NCBI RefSeq assembly: GCF_003696265.1
Contig: NZ_RFFH01000001.1
Coordinates: 124,001-188,000, forward strand
DNA: 64,000 nucleotides
Direction: 5' to 3'
DNA from: Nocardia stercoris
Lineage (GTDB): Bacteria; Actinomycetota; Actinomycetes; Mycobacteriales; Mycobacteriaceae
Shown here: in pieces, positions 33,883-42,293 of the stretch
How the letters are laid out: every line of letters starts with the position of its first letter
How positions within the stretch are numbered: the stretch's first letter is position 1
Program-made: the position numbers and the translations under genes
The notes under the pieces: model-generated
What the model saw: only the letters and a program-made list of their open reading frames with translations
Databases searched by the model: none
Told to the model about the DNA's origin: nothing

Positions 33883-33916
33883 AGTAGACACATTTTCTAT
33901 TCCGTCTACTGTAGAC
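33883..33916. promoter_or_regulatory. Overlapping palindromes upstream of TetR/hydrolase pair
   Basis: GTCTAC-T-GTAGAC at 33904-33916 is a perfect 13-bp palindrome. Its left half also pairs with AGTAGAC at 33883-33889. The surrounding sequence (ACATTTTCTATTCC) is A/T-rich for this genome. It is a candidate TetR operator between divergent starts. Confidence 0.6.
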
Positions 33917-34003
33917 AGATTCTCAGATCTGTCCACGTTTTGCTACGGTTTCGGGGAAGCCGCCGCGCACTCCCGGCGCGGCCGGAGCGGAAGGTGGGTT
34001 CGG

Positions 34004-34606
34004 GTGAGCGAGGCGCAGGCCGTGACCGTGGCCGACCGGCTCCTCGGTGCGGCGCAAAAGCTCTTGGCCCGCAAGGGAATTCGTGCCACGACCATGATCG
34101 AAGTCGCCGAGGAGGCAGGCGTCTCGCGGGCCTGGCTCTACCGTCAGTTCCCCGACAAGACCGCCCTGCTCGGTGCCGCGATCGTGCGGCTCACCGACGC
34201 CTACTGGACCGACGCACACGCCGAACTCGGCACCCTGCCCACCCTCGCCGACCAACTCACGGCGGGCGTGCGGATCGGCCGCGGCGCCTACGACGACCCC
34301 GGCACCCTGCTGCTACGGCTGCGGATGGCCGAGCCCGAGGAGTTCGCGCTCTGCGTCGGCGCCGGCGTCTCCGGCCTGGTCCCCGACCTCGCCGGCTTCT
34401 GGCGCCGCTACGTCGACGCCGCGCTCGAACGCGGCGAGATCCACCCGAACCACGACCCGGCCGAAGTCGCCGAATGGATCGCCCGGCTCATGATCAGCCT
34501 GGGCACCGTCCCCGGCGACACCTTCGACCCCGAAGACGTCAGCTCGGTCCGGCGACATGTGCGCAGATACATCCTGCCGAGCCTGAGCGCCGACCCGGCC
34601 CGCTGA
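34004..34606 (+). CDS. TetR-family transcriptional regulator
   Basis: A 200-aa TetR regulator. The DNA-binding part is VADRLLGAAQKLLARKGIRA followed by MIEVAEEAGVSRAWLYRQFPDKTALL (residues 9-57). The C-terminal region ends in HVRRYILPSL. GTG 34004 follows AAGGTGG at a suitable distance; the long upstream open frame is antisense to the hydrolase and was discarded. It probably represses the divergent hydrolase-SDR operon. Confidence 0.87.
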   Translation: MSEAQAVTVADRLLGAAQKLLARKGIRATTMIEVAEEAGVSRAWLYRQFPDKTALLGAAIVRLTDAYWTDAHAELGTLPTLADQLTAGVRIGRGAYDDPGTLLLRLRMAEPEEFALCVGAGVSGLVPDLAGFWRRYVDAALERGEIHPNHDPAEVAEWIARLMISLGTVPGDTFDPEDVSSVRRHVRRYILPSLSADPAR

Positions 34607-34715
34607 AAGCACGGCCGGAACTCAGGTACCGCGATACCTAATCGCGACGGATTCACCGGTATCCGGATCTCCGTACCGTCATCCGCAGAAGGAAGCACTG
34701 CGGGAAGGAAATCCG

Positions 34716-35534
34716 ATGTTCTTCACCACCCCCACCGACGGCACCACCCTCGCCTACGAGGACTACGGGATCGGCGAGCCGATCGTGTTCGTCGCCGGCG
34801 CCATGCTGAACACCGACATGTGGGAGCAGCAGATCCCGTTCTTTCTCGAGCGCGGTTACCGCTGCATCGCCCTGGACCGGCGCGGCCACGGCCGCTCGGA
34901 CCGCCCCCGTGGCGGCTACGACATCGACACCACCGCCGACGACCTGGCCGCGCTGCTCGAGCACCTGGACCTGACCGGGGTGACGCTGGTCGGGCACTCG
35001 GCCGGCGGCGCGGAGGTCGCCCGCTACCTGGCCCGGCACGGCGAAGCGCGGATCCGCAAGGTCGTGCTCGTGTCGGCGATCCTGCCGTTCCTGCAGCTCA
35101 CTGATGACAACCCGGCCGGGGTGCCCGAACAGCTGCTGGACCTGATGTGCGACCGGATCCGAGCCGACCGGCCGAAATGGCTGCACCGGCAATCGCAGCT
35201 GTACTTCGCCACCCACCTCGGCACCGAGATCTCGCCCGAACAGGAGGACGTCACCTACCGCCAGTGCCTTGCCACACCGACCTGGGTCACGCTGTGCATG
35301 CAGCGCGCGGTGTTCCACTGCGACAACCGGGATGCGTTGCGCGGCATCACCGTTCCGGTGCTCGTCGTGCACGGGGACGCGGACTTCTCGGCGCCGGTCG
35401 AGGTGACCGGCCGGAGGACGGCCGAGCTGGTGCCGCACGCGGTGTTCCACGAGTACCCGGCGGCCGGGCACGGCCTCTACGTCACGCACGCCGACCGGCT
35501 CAACGCCGACCTGCTCGACTTCGTCAAGGCCTGA
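34716..35534 (+). CDS. Alpha/beta-hydrolase (non-heme haloperoxidase-like)
   Basis: A 272-aa alpha/beta-hydrolase. The HG-equivalent loop is VFVAGAMLNTDMWEQQ, with CIALDRRGHGRSDRP next. The nucleophile Ser is in LVGHSAGGAEVA, the acid Asp in VVHGDADFSAP and the His in YPAAGHGLYVTH. It is closest in layout to chloroperoxidase/arylesterase-type enzymes, which act as esterases or perhydrolases. ATG 34716 follows AAGGA. It is separate from the TetR gene by about 110 bp. Confidence 0.85.
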   Translation: MFFTTPTDGTTLAYEDYGIGEPIVFVAGAMLNTDMWEQQIPFFLERGYRCIALDRRGHGRSDRPRGGYDIDTTADDLAALLEHLDLTGVTLVGHSAGGAEVARYLARHGEARIRKVVLVSAILPFLQLTDDNPAGVPEQLLDLMCDRIRADRPKWLHRQSQLYFATHLGTEISPEQEDVTYRQCLATPTWVTLCMQRAVFHCDNRDALRGITVPVLVVHGDADFSAPVEVTGRRTAELVPHAVFHEYPAAGHGLYVTHADRLNADLLDFVKA

Positions 35535-35598
35535 ACGGCGACGGACGGCCCGTGCCCATCGTGCCCGGGTCGTCCGGTCGTGTGCCAGGCTTGGCGGT

Positions 35599-36615
35599 GT
35601 GGGTGAGACGAACGAGGGGCACTCGGAGCCGGTCGACCTGGCGCTGCGGTTGCTCGACGCGCAGGTGGCGTTCGCCAAGGAGCAGTTGCTGCGAGGCGAG
35701 GGATTTCTCGAGCTGGTCGTCGAGGAGGTCGACGGGTTCCTCGGGCTCGCCGCGGAGTTGACCCTCGCCGAGTCCGTGACGCCCGAGCGGATCAAGGCCG
35801 TCGCGCGCAAGTGGGCGGTGCAGGTTCCGGTCGAGGGCGCGATCCCCGAACTGGTCGGCGAGATCGCCGCCCGGCTCTACAACCATCAGGCCAACGACGC
35901 CACACAGGTCGACGACGTGGTCGACACCCAGCGCTTCGAACAGTTCATGACGGCCGTCGCCGATATGGACGTCACGCACCGGCTGGTGCGCCTGCTGCTG
36001 ACCAGTCCCGCCACCGTCGACGCCTGCGTCGAGATCGTGCAGCGGGCGGTGGTCGCCGCGGTGGACGACGGCCGCCACCTCGACGGCGGCGGCGTGGCGG
36101 GAGCGCTCAAGGGCGCCCTCGCTCGCCTCGCCGAACCGGCGCTGCCCGCGATCGAGAACGGGGTCGGCCGGATCACCCGCACCGGGGCGCGATTCGTGTT
36201 GCGCGGCAACCGAAACGACGCCGACGAAACATTGCTCGAGGTCGCGCGGGAGAACTGGCGCCGACACACCGGCGACGCCGTCGGCTCGTTCCGTGAACTG
36301 GTATCCGCCGACGATGTCGAAGACGCCGTCGTGCTCGTCTTCGAGTTCTGGCGCACCTTCCGCGACACCGACTACTTCCGTGCCCTGCTCGACGAGGGCA
36401 TCGACCACGTCTTCGACAAGTACGGCGACACCCCGCTCGCGGAACTGCTCGCCGAACTCGGCGTCGGCCGCGCGGACCTCATCGAGGAGGCGTTCCGCTT
36501 CGGCCCGCCGGTCCTGGCCACCCTCGACGAACGCGGCTACCTCGACACGATCCTGCGCCGCCGCCTCGCCCCGTTCTACGCCTCGGAGGCGTTCCGGGCC
36601 GCGCTGCGGGGGTGA
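35599..36615 (+). CDS. Conserved actinobacterial-type helical protein, unknown function
   Basis: A 338-aa soluble, acidic, almost entirely helical protein without signal peptide or membrane segment. I do not recognise the family. Visible features are an N-terminal LALRLLDAQVAFAKEQLLRG helix, a central RLVRLLLTSPATVDACVEIV block, an ARFVLRGNRNDADETLLEVA loop, and a C-terminal FRFGPPVLATLDERGYLDTI end. GTG 35599 starts 64 bp after the hydrolase stop, so co-transcription is possible. It converges on slyD with a 9-bp gap. Confidence 0.6.
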   Translation: MGETNEGHSEPVDLALRLLDAQVAFAKEQLLRGEGFLELVVEEVDGFLGLAAELTLAESVTPERIKAVARKWAVQVPVEGAIPELVGEIAARLYNHQANDATQVDDVVDTQRFEQFMTAVADMDVTHRLVRLLLTSPATVDACVEIVQRAVVAAVDDGRHLDGGGVAGALKGALARLAEPALPAIENGVGRITRTGARFVLRGNRNDADETLLEVARENWRRHTGDAVGSFRELVSADDVEDAVVLVFEFWRTFRDTDYFRALLDEGIDHVFDKYGDTPLAELLAELGVGRADLIEEAFRFGPPVLATLDERGYLDTILRRRLAPFYASEAFRAALRG

Positions 36616-36624
36616 CCGCGGCGC

Positions 36625-37113
36625 TCAGTGCTGGTGGTCGTCGCCGTCTTCGTGCGGGTGGCCGTGGGCGAGTTCGTCCTCGGTGGCGTCGCGGACGTCG
36701 ACGATCTCGACCTGGAAGTGCAGGCGCTGGCCGGCCAGCGGGTGGTTACCGTCGATGGTGACGCTGTCGCCGTCCACGCCGACGACGGTGACGATCTGGG
36801 TCTCGCCGTCCGGGGCCTCGGCCTCGAACTCCATGCCGGCCTCGAGTTCGTCGACGCCCTCGAACATGCTGCGCTCGACCGTGCTGACCAGCTCGGCGAG
36901 GTGCTCGCCGTAGCCGTCCTCGGGCTCGACCACGACCTCCACCCGGTCGCCGCCGGACTTACCGTCGAGGGCCTGCTCCAGGCCGGGGACGATGTTGTCG
37001 GCGCCGTGCAGGTAGACCAGCGGGGCCTCGCCGACGGAGCTGTCGAGGACCTCGCCGTCGTCGTCGGTCAAGGTGTATTCGATGGACACGACCTTGTCGG
37101 AGACGATCACCAT
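36625..37113 (-). CDS. slyD: SlyD-type FKBP peptidyl-prolyl isomerase
   Basis: A 162-aa cytosolic prolyl isomerase/chaperone. The split FKBP fold is visible: VVSIEYTLTDDDGEVLDSS, LVYLHGADNIVPGLEQALDG, VVVEPEDGYGEHL, the inserted IF (chaperone) domain around residues 70-120 (EAGMEFEAEAPDGETQIV...), then VTIDGNHPLAGQRLHFQVEI. The short His-rich tail HGHPHEDGDDHQH may bind Ni or Zn, as in other SlyD proteins. ATG 37113 is used. Confidence 0.93.
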   Translation of the reverse strand: MVIVSDKVVSIEYTLTDDDGEVLDSSVGEAPLVYLHGADNIVPGLEQALDGKSGGDRVEVVVEPEDGYGEHLAELVSTVERSMFEGVDELEAGMEFEAEAPDGETQIVTVVGVDGDSVTIDGNHPLAGQRLHFQVEIVDVRDATEDELAHGHPHEDGDDHQH

Positions 37114-37191
37114 GGAACGCGGCCCTTTCAGCCAGGGGGTACCGGACGAGCCAATGTATCGCGGTGGGGCCCGAGCGGGTCAAGCGGTCGC

Positions 37192-37217
37192 CGCCCGGGC
37201 CCGGTTTCGCCCGGGCG
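37192..37217 (-). terminator. Hairpin downstream of the acyl-CoA dehydrogenase gene
   Basis: CGCCCGGGC (37192-37200) pairs with GCCCGGGCG (37209-37217) across an 8-nt loop, 12 bp past the dehydrogenase stop on the - strand and upstream of slyD. It probably separates the two genes. No T-run is present. Confidence 0.5.
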
Positions 37218-37229
37218 CGATGTCACCGC

Positions 37230-38456
37230 TCAGCCGTTGAGCAGGCCCTTGGCGATGTGGGTGACCTGGATCTCGTTGCTGCCGGCGTAGATCATCAGCG
37301 ACTTGGCGTCGCGGGCGAGCTGCTCGACCTTGTACTCGGCCATGTACCCGTTACCGCCGAACAACTGCACGGCCTCCATGGCCACCTCGGTGGCGGCGCG
37401 CGAGGAGTACAGCTTCATGGCCGAAGCCTCGGCGAGGGTGACCTTGTCGCCGGCCGCGGTGCGCTCGATGGCGTTGAACACCATGTTCTGCACGTTGATT
37501 CGCGCGACCTCCATCTCGGCCAGCTTGAGCTGGATGAGCTGGAACTGGGCGATCTCCTTGCCCCACAGCTTGCGGGACTTCGCGTAGTCGATGCACAGCC
37601 GGTGGCACTCGTTGATGATGCCCAGCGCTAGCGAGGCGATGCCGATCCGCTCGGCGGCGAAGGACTCCTTGGCGCTGTCCTTGCCGTCGCCCTTGGCCGG
37701 GTTCTCGGTCTCGCCGAGCAGGCGGTCCGGGGTGATGCGCACGTTCTCGAAGAACAGCTCGCCGGTGGGGGAGGAGTTCATGCCCATCTTCTTGAACGGC
37801 TTGCTCTGGGTGAAGCCCGGCATGCCCTTGTCGAGGATGAAGCCGAGCACCTTGCGGTCGCGGCGGTCGGTGCCGTCCTCCTCGTCGAGCTTGGCGTAGA
37901 CGATGGTGGTGTCGGCGTAGGGGCCGTTGGTGATGAAAGTTTTCTGCCCGTTGAGGATGTAGTCCGCGCCGTCGCGGCGGACGTAGGACTTCATGCCACC
38001 GAAGGCGTCGGAGCCGGAGTCGGGCTCGGTGATGGCCCAGGCGCCGACCTTCTCGAAGGTGACCAGTTCCGGCAGCCAGCGCTTCTTCTGCGCCAGGGTG
38101 CCGCGGCTGCGGATGGTGCCGACGGTGAGTCCGAGGCTGACGCCCATGGAGGCGACCAGGCCGAGGCTGACCCCGGCGAGCTCGCTGTTGAGCACGACGC
38201 CCATGCTGCCGGCGCCGCTGAAGCCGCCGCTCGCCTTGGCCGGCTTGGTGTCGCCGGCTTCTTCGCGGGCGATGGCCTTCTGCAGGCCTTCGCGGGCCAT
38301 CTCGTCGAGGCCGAAGGTGGCATACAGCTTGCGGATGATGTCGAACGGCGGCAGCGCGCCGCTCTCCAGCTCGTCGACGTGCGGCGTGATTTCCTTGGCG
38401 ATGAAGGCGCGGACCGCGTCGCGGAACATCAGGTCTTCGTCGGACCACTGATACAT
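37230..38456 (-). CDS. Acyl-CoA dehydrogenase (FadE-like)
   Basis: A 408-aa FAD enzyme introducing the alpha-beta double bond in acyl-CoA oxidation. The order is: N-terminal helical domain, GAWAITEPDSGSDAFGGMKS (flavin and substrate loop), FITNGPYADTTIVYAK, FFENVRITPDRLLG, the helical GKEIAQFQLIQLKLAEM region and LFGGNGYMAEYKVEQLARDAKSLMIYAGSNEIQ. At the position where MCAD-type enzymes carry the catalytic Glu (YEG), this protein has Ala (YAGS), so its base must lie elsewhere. An insertion near residues 70-85 (KASGGFSGAGS) is Gly/Ser-rich. The promoter carries a KstR-type palindrome. Confidence 0.88.
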   Translation of the reverse strand: MYQWSDEDLMFRDAVRAFIAKEITPHVDELESGALPPFDIIRKLYATFGLDEMAREGLQKAIAREEAGDTKPAKASGGFSGAGSMGVVLNSELAGVSLGLVASMGVSLGLTVGTIRSRGTLAQKKRWLPELVTFEKVGAWAITEPDSGSDAFGGMKSYVRRDGADYILNGQKTFITNGPYADTTIVYAKLDEEDGTDRRDRKVLGFILDKGMPGFTQSKPFKKMGMNSSPTGELFFENVRITPDRLLGETENPAKGDGKDSAKESFAAERIGIASLALGIINECHRLCIDYAKSRKLWGKEIAQFQLIQLKLAEMEVARINVQNMVFNAIERTAAGDKVTLAEASAMKLYSSRAATEVAMEAVQLFGGNGYMAEYKVEQLARDAKSLMIYAGSNEIQVTHIAKGLLNG

Positions 38457-38500
38457 GTCGTGAGCTCCCGAGGGGATTGCCGGATTCGTCGGCTCAAATA

Positions 38501-38514
38501 TAGAACACGTTCTA
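38501..38514. promoter_or_regulatory. KstR-type palindromic operator
   Basis: TAGAAC-AC-GTTCTA is a perfect palindrome matching TnnAACnnGTTnnA, the KstR consensus, 45 bp before the acyl-CoA dehydrogenase start. It suggests control by a KstR-like repressor of steroid/lipid catabolism. The motif is seen; the regulator is inferred. Confidence 0.7.
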
Positions 38515-38547
38515 GTGAATGGGAGAGGAACCTGCCGCGGCCGGAAA

Positions 38548-38595
38548 TGCGGTTAGGCTCACCTATTCAAATTTGGTTAGGTAATGCTAGCCTCC
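38548..38595. promoter_or_regulatory. Two DtxR/IdeR-like iron boxes
   Basis: Box 1 (38548-38566) TGCGGTTAGGCTCACCTAT matches 15 of 19 positions of the IdeR consensus TTAGGTTAGGCTAACCTAA by my count. Box 2 (38577-38595) TTAGGTAATGCTAGCCTCC matches 14 of 19. They precede the lipoprotein-DyP operon, implying repression when iron is plentiful. Box 2 contains the 17-bp sequence repeated before the Fe3+ ABC operon. Confidence 0.7.
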
Positions 38596-38649
38596 TGCCT
38601 GGCGCGGCGATCGATGTCGCGTCATGGTGCGAGGAGAGTGTCCGGGCAA

Positions 38650-39852
38650 ATGGCTGTGATCACGAAGATGCGTGCAACCGGTAGCGCGCTGGCCGGAGTG
38701 CTGGCGATCGCCGCGCTGGCGGCCTGCGGCTCGTCGAGCGACGACGCGAAGCCGGCCGGGCTCGCGCCCTCGGCCGAACAGTCCGCCGACGACCTCGCGG
38801 CGGCGTCGGCGCTGGACCCGCAGCCGGGCTCGTTCCTGCACGGCAAGACCACGGTCACGCAGCTGGCCGCGACCACCCCGGCCAACGGTGACGTGAACCC
38901 GTACGCGGTGCTGCCCGTGGTGCACCTGGGCGGCGCACTGGGCGCCGGTGACGTGCTGGTCGGCAACTTCAACGACAAGTCCAACAACCAGGGCACCGGC
39001 ACCACCATCGTGAACGTCCACCCCGACAAGTCGGTGACCGTCTTCGCGGACATCCCGAAGAACCTGCCCGGCTGCCCGGGCGGCATCGGCCTCACCACCG
39101 CGCTGGTGCAACTGAAGACGGGCTGGGTGCTGGTCGGCAGCCTGCCCACCACCGACGGCAAGATCGGCACCGCCGGCGCCGGCTGCCTCATCGAACTCGA
39201 CCCCACCGGCAAGGTCGCGGGCACCATCACCGACCCGCATCTGAACGGGCCGTGGGACGCCGTGGTGGCCGACAACGGCGACACCGCGGCACTTTTCGTG
39301 TCCAACGTACTGGGCGGTGTGAAGGACGCCGGCGGCAAGCAGGTCGACCGGGGCACCGTGGTGCGCCTGTCGCTGGCCCAGACCGCCACGGCCGCACCGC
39401 ATGTCACCGGCGTGACCGAGGTCGCCACCGGGCTGCCGGTGCGCGAGGACGCGGCCGCGCTGGTGAAGGGCCCGACCGGAGTCGCGCTCGACGCGGCCGG
39501 AAACCTGTATGTCGGTGACAATCTCGGCAACCGGATCGCCAAGGTGCCGAATGCGCTGACCCGCACCGACTCCGCGGGCCGCGGGGACACCGTGTCCGAG
39601 GGCGGGCAGCTGGCCGGGCCGCTGGCCGTGCGGATCGCACCCAACGGAAACCTGTTGGCCGCCAACGCGACCAACGGCAAGATCGTCGAGATCACCCCCG
39701 CCGGTCAGCAGGTCGGCGAGTTCTACGCCATCCACGACGAGGCGCAGCACCCGGCCGGTAACGGCGACCTGTTCGGGATCGCCATCGAACCCTCCGGCGC
39801 CGGGCTGCTGTTCGTGGGCGACGACACCAACACCCTGTCGGTGCTGCGTTGA
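38650..39852 (+). CDS. Beta-propeller-like lipoprotein of the DyP operon
   Basis: A 400-aa exported lipoprotein. The signal ends at the lipobox ALAAC (Cys26), followed by a Ser/Asp linker. The mature part has repeated beta-propeller/NHL-like blades such as GPTGVALDAAGNLYVGDNLG, PLAVRIAPNGNLLAANATNG and LFGIAIEPSGAGLLFVGDD. No enzymatic residues are recognised. The DyP peroxidase start overlaps its stop, and the operon lies behind iron boxes, so a role in haem or iron handling with EfeB is likely but unproven. ATG 38650 is used; GTG 38638 and ATG 38668 are alternatives. Confidence 0.75.
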   Translation: MAVITKMRATGSALAGVLAIAALAACGSSSDDAKPAGLAPSAEQSADDLAAASALDPQPGSFLHGKTTVTQLAATTPANGDVNPYAVLPVVHLGGALGAGDVLVGNFNDKSNNQGTGTTIVNVHPDKSVTVFADIPKNLPGCPGGIGLTTALVQLKTGWVLVGSLPTTDGKIGTAGAGCLIELDPTGKVAGTITDPHLNGPWDAVVADNGDTAALFVSNVLGGVKDAGGKQVDRGTVVRLSLAQTATAAPHVTGVTEVATGLPVREDAAALVKGPTGVALDAAGNLYVGDNLGNRIAKVPNALTRTDSAGRGDTVSEGGQLAGPLAVRIAPNGNLLAANATNGKIVEITPAGQQVGEFYAIHDEAQHPAGNGDLFGIAIEPSGAGLLFVGDDTNTLSVLR

Positions 39853-41150
39853 CCGGAGGAGTCGACCGCCGGTCGCTGCTGCGGCGAGGCGCGCTGCTGG
39901 GCGCCGGCGCGGCGGCCGGTGCCGCCGCGGGCGTGACGGCGGACCGCCTGATCTCGATGGCCGCCGCCTCGGATATCGAACCCTTCTGGGGCGCACACCA
40001 ATCCGGCATCGTGACCGCCACCCAGCGGCACGCGGTGCTGGCGGCCTTCGACCTCTACACCGACGACCGGGCCGATATCGTCGAGGTGCTGAAGCGCTGG
40101 ACCACCCTCGCGGCCGCGTTGACCGCCGGTGAATCCGCGCAGGTTCCGGTGTATCAGGGCAAGGGTGTCCCCACGGACGCGTTCGCGGGCGCCACCCACC
40201 AGCCCACCGCCAGCGACTCGCTGGACGCGTGGCAGTTGGGCGCGCAACGGCTCACCGTGACAGTGGGTTTCGGTCCGGGCCTGTTCACCAAGAACGGCAA
40301 GGACCGCTACGGTCTGGCTGCCCGCCGGCCCGCGCAATTGGTCGACCTGCCGCAGTTCCCCGGCGATCAGATCGACGAATCGGCAAGTCACGGTGACCTT
40401 TTCGTGCAGGTGTGTGCCGACGACCCGCAGGTGGCGTTCCACGCGGTGCGCAGTCTGGCCCGGATCGCCCCCGAGGTCACCACGCTGCGCTGGACCCAGA
40501 TCGGGTTCTCGCCCTCGGATACCGGTGGCACGCCCCGAAATCTGATGGGTTTCAAGGACGGCACGGTGAATTCCAACGGGCACCCGCCCGCCGATCTCGA
40601 CGCCAGTGTGTGGGCCGGTGACGAAGGCCCGCAGTGGATGCGCGGCGGCAGCTACCTGGTGTTCCGCCGGATCCGGATCTCGCTGGAGCGGTGGGACCGG
40701 CTCGACACCGCGGTGCAGTCGCGCATGGTCGGCCGGGACAAGGTCAGCGGCGCGCCGCTGGGCGGGCACCACGAGTTCGACGCCAAGAACTTCGATGCGA
40801 AAGACGCGCAAGGTAATCCGGTGATCCCCATGGATTCCCACGTGCGGCTGTCCGCACCGGAGAACAACGGGGGCGCGATGATGTTGCGGCGCGCGTTCTC
40901 CTACAACAACGGCACCACACCGTTCACCGAACGGTGGCCCCCGTGGCGGCAGACGCTCGCCTACGACGCGGGCCTGCTGTTCCTGGCCTATCAGAAGGAT
41001 CCGCGCGCGGCCTTCGTGCCGGTGAATCAGAGGCTGGCGACATCGGATGCCATGAGCCAGTTCACTACTCATACCGCGAGCGGCATCTACGCGGTCGCGC
41101 CCGGTGCGCGGGGCCCGGGCGACTGGATCGGGTCGACGCTGTTCGCCTGA
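39849..41150 (+). CDS. efeB: DyP-type haem peroxidase, Tat-exported (EfeB-like)
   Basis: A 433-aa dye-decolourising peroxidase. The Tat signal is at the start (DRRSLLRRGALLGAG then GVTAD). The GxxDG motif with the distal Asp is GFKDGTVN, preceded by LFVQVCADD. The proximal His is in MDSHVRLSAP, followed by the conserved Arg in MMLRRAFSYNNG. In EfeUOB systems EfeB acts in ferrous-iron or haem-iron uptake; no EfeU or EfeO gene is adjacent here. The start is TTG 39849, inside the preceding stop (TTGA), with no better alternative, so translation is probably coupled. Confidence 0.88.
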   Translation: MTGGVDRRSLLRRGALLGAGAAAGAAAGVTADRLISMAAASDIEPFWGAHQSGIVTATQRHAVLAAFDLYTDDRADIVEVLKRWTTLAAALTAGESAQVPVYQGKGVPTDAFAGATHQPTASDSLDAWQLGAQRLTVTVGFGPGLFTKNGKDRYGLAARRPAQLVDLPQFPGDQIDESASHGDLFVQVCADDPQVAFHAVRSLARIAPEVTTLRWTQIGFSPSDTGGTPRNLMGFKDGTVNSNGHPPADLDASVWAGDEGPQWMRGGSYLVFRRIRISLERWDRLDTAVQSRMVGRDKVSGAPLGGHHEFDAKNFDAKDAQGNPVIPMDSHVRLSAPENNGGAMMLRRAFSYNNGTTPFTERWPPWRQTLAYDAGLLFLAYQKDPRAAFVPVNQRLATSDAMSQFTTHTASGIYAVAPGARGPGDWIGSTLFA

Positions 41151-41156
41151 GCCGCA

Positions 41157-41193
41157 CGCCGGTCCAGGCGCTCTGTATCCGCTTGGACCGGCG
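41157..41193. terminator. Bidirectional terminator hairpin
   Basis: CGCCGGTCCAGGCG (41157-41170) pairs with CGCTTGGACCGGCG (41180-41193) with one G-T wobble and a 9-nt loop, just after the DyP stop and before the convergent secreted-protein gene. Confidence 0.65.
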
Positions 41194-41264
41194 CTCGAAG
41201 GGATGCCGCCGGGCGGTGACGACATCCCCTCGGGCTGCCCGGAATTCGATCCGGGCAGGTCGGG

Positions 41265-42137
41265 TCAGGACAGCGAGCCCCGGCGCGGGACCGTCGTGGT
41301 CGTCGGCGGTACCGTCGTGGTGGTGGTCGGCGGGACCGTGGTGGTCGTGGTCGGCGGCGCGGTGGTGGTGGTGGTGGTGCCCCCGCTCAGGCTGCTGAAC
41401 AGCGGGCCCAGGAACGGCAGCGAGCTCGCGCTGCCGGTACCGCCGGTGCCGCCGCCCGGGGCGGTGGTGGTCGTGACCGGAGTGCCGCTGACCGGGCCGA
41501 TGATGATCGGGACGGCCGAGTTGGCGCTGTCCTTCACCGCGTAGGTGGCCGACAGGACGACCGTGCCGCTGCCGGTGGGGCACAATCCGCCGCCGGAGAC
41601 GGTCACCGGGACCGTGCCGCTGACGTTGACCTGGGACGGGTTGTTCAGCGAGTCGGTGCCGTTGGTCCAGGTGCCGGGCACGCTGACCGGGCCGGACGGC
41701 GGCGCGATGCCCCCGCAGTTGAGCAGCCCGGAGGTCTGCGCGGAGATGCCGTTCTGCGGAATGTTCAGTGACCCGGTGATCCCGCTGGCGTCGTAGGAGC
41801 CGCTGATGGTCCAGTTGCCGCTGGTCTGGACCGAGATGCTGGTGAACGGCGCGGAGCAACCGGAGACGGTCGGCGTGCCGATGTTCACCGTGATCGGGCC
41901 GCTGGTGGTGGCGTTGGCCGGTGCGGCGGGCAGCGTTCCGGAGGCGGTGGAAATGGTGCAGCTGGCGGTGATGGAACCGACGTTGACCGAGAGGCTGCCG
42001 GACAGGGTGGCGGCGAAGGGGGCGCCGGCCGGGCCGACCTGGGTCCCGCCGCTGCCGGCCAGTGCCGGTCCGGCCACGCAGGCCGCGGCGACGACACCGG
42101 CGGTGGCCGCCAGGGTCTTCGGGATGTTGTAACGCAT
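41265..42137 (-). CDS. Secreted protein with Thr/Pro repeat tail, unknown function
   Basis: A 290-aa exported protein. The signal peptide is MRYNIPKTLAATAGVVAAAC followed by VAGPALAG. The body is Ser/Thr/Gly-rich with beta-strand character and several Cys, for example ITASCTI, VSGCSAP, LLNCGG and GLCPTG. The C-terminus is a low-complexity (TTTTTVPP)n tract, the source of the GTGGTGGTC-type DNA repeat at about 41285-41385. Such tails often act as cell-wall spacers. ATG 42137 follows AGGTG; the longer frame to 42269 lacks a signal. No catalytic motif was found. Confidence 0.72.
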   Translation of the reverse strand: MRYNIPKTLAATAGVVAAACVAGPALAGSGGTQVGPAGAPFAATLSGSLSVNVGSITASCTISTASGTLPAAPANATTSGPITVNIGTPTVSGCSAPFTSISVQTSGNWTISGSYDASGITGSLNIPQNGISAQTSGLLNCGGIAPPSGPVSVPGTWTNGTDSLNNPSQVNVSGTVPVTVSGGGLCPTGSGTVVLSATYAVKDSANSAVPIIIGPVSGTPVTTTTAPGGGTGGTGSASSLPFLGPLFSSLSGGTTTTTTAPPTTTTTVPPTTTTTVPPTTTTVPRRGSLS

Positions 42138-42293
42138 GAGCACCTGTGATTCTCTTTCGGACCGGGCAGGATCGAGCCCGTAGCGGTGCAAGGCTATAGC
42201 CGCTGAAGTGCGGGTGTTTCGCATTTCGAGGAATTCACTGCAACCTATCGTCACAGGAAAACTGGGCAACTGTCCGAATGCCGGAATGCGGTG

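Noticed and set aside
41285..41385. GTGGTGGTC-type tandem repeat as a satellite or CRISPR-like element
   Set aside because: It is the coding low-complexity Thr/Pro tail of the 41265 gene; there are no spacers or cas genes.
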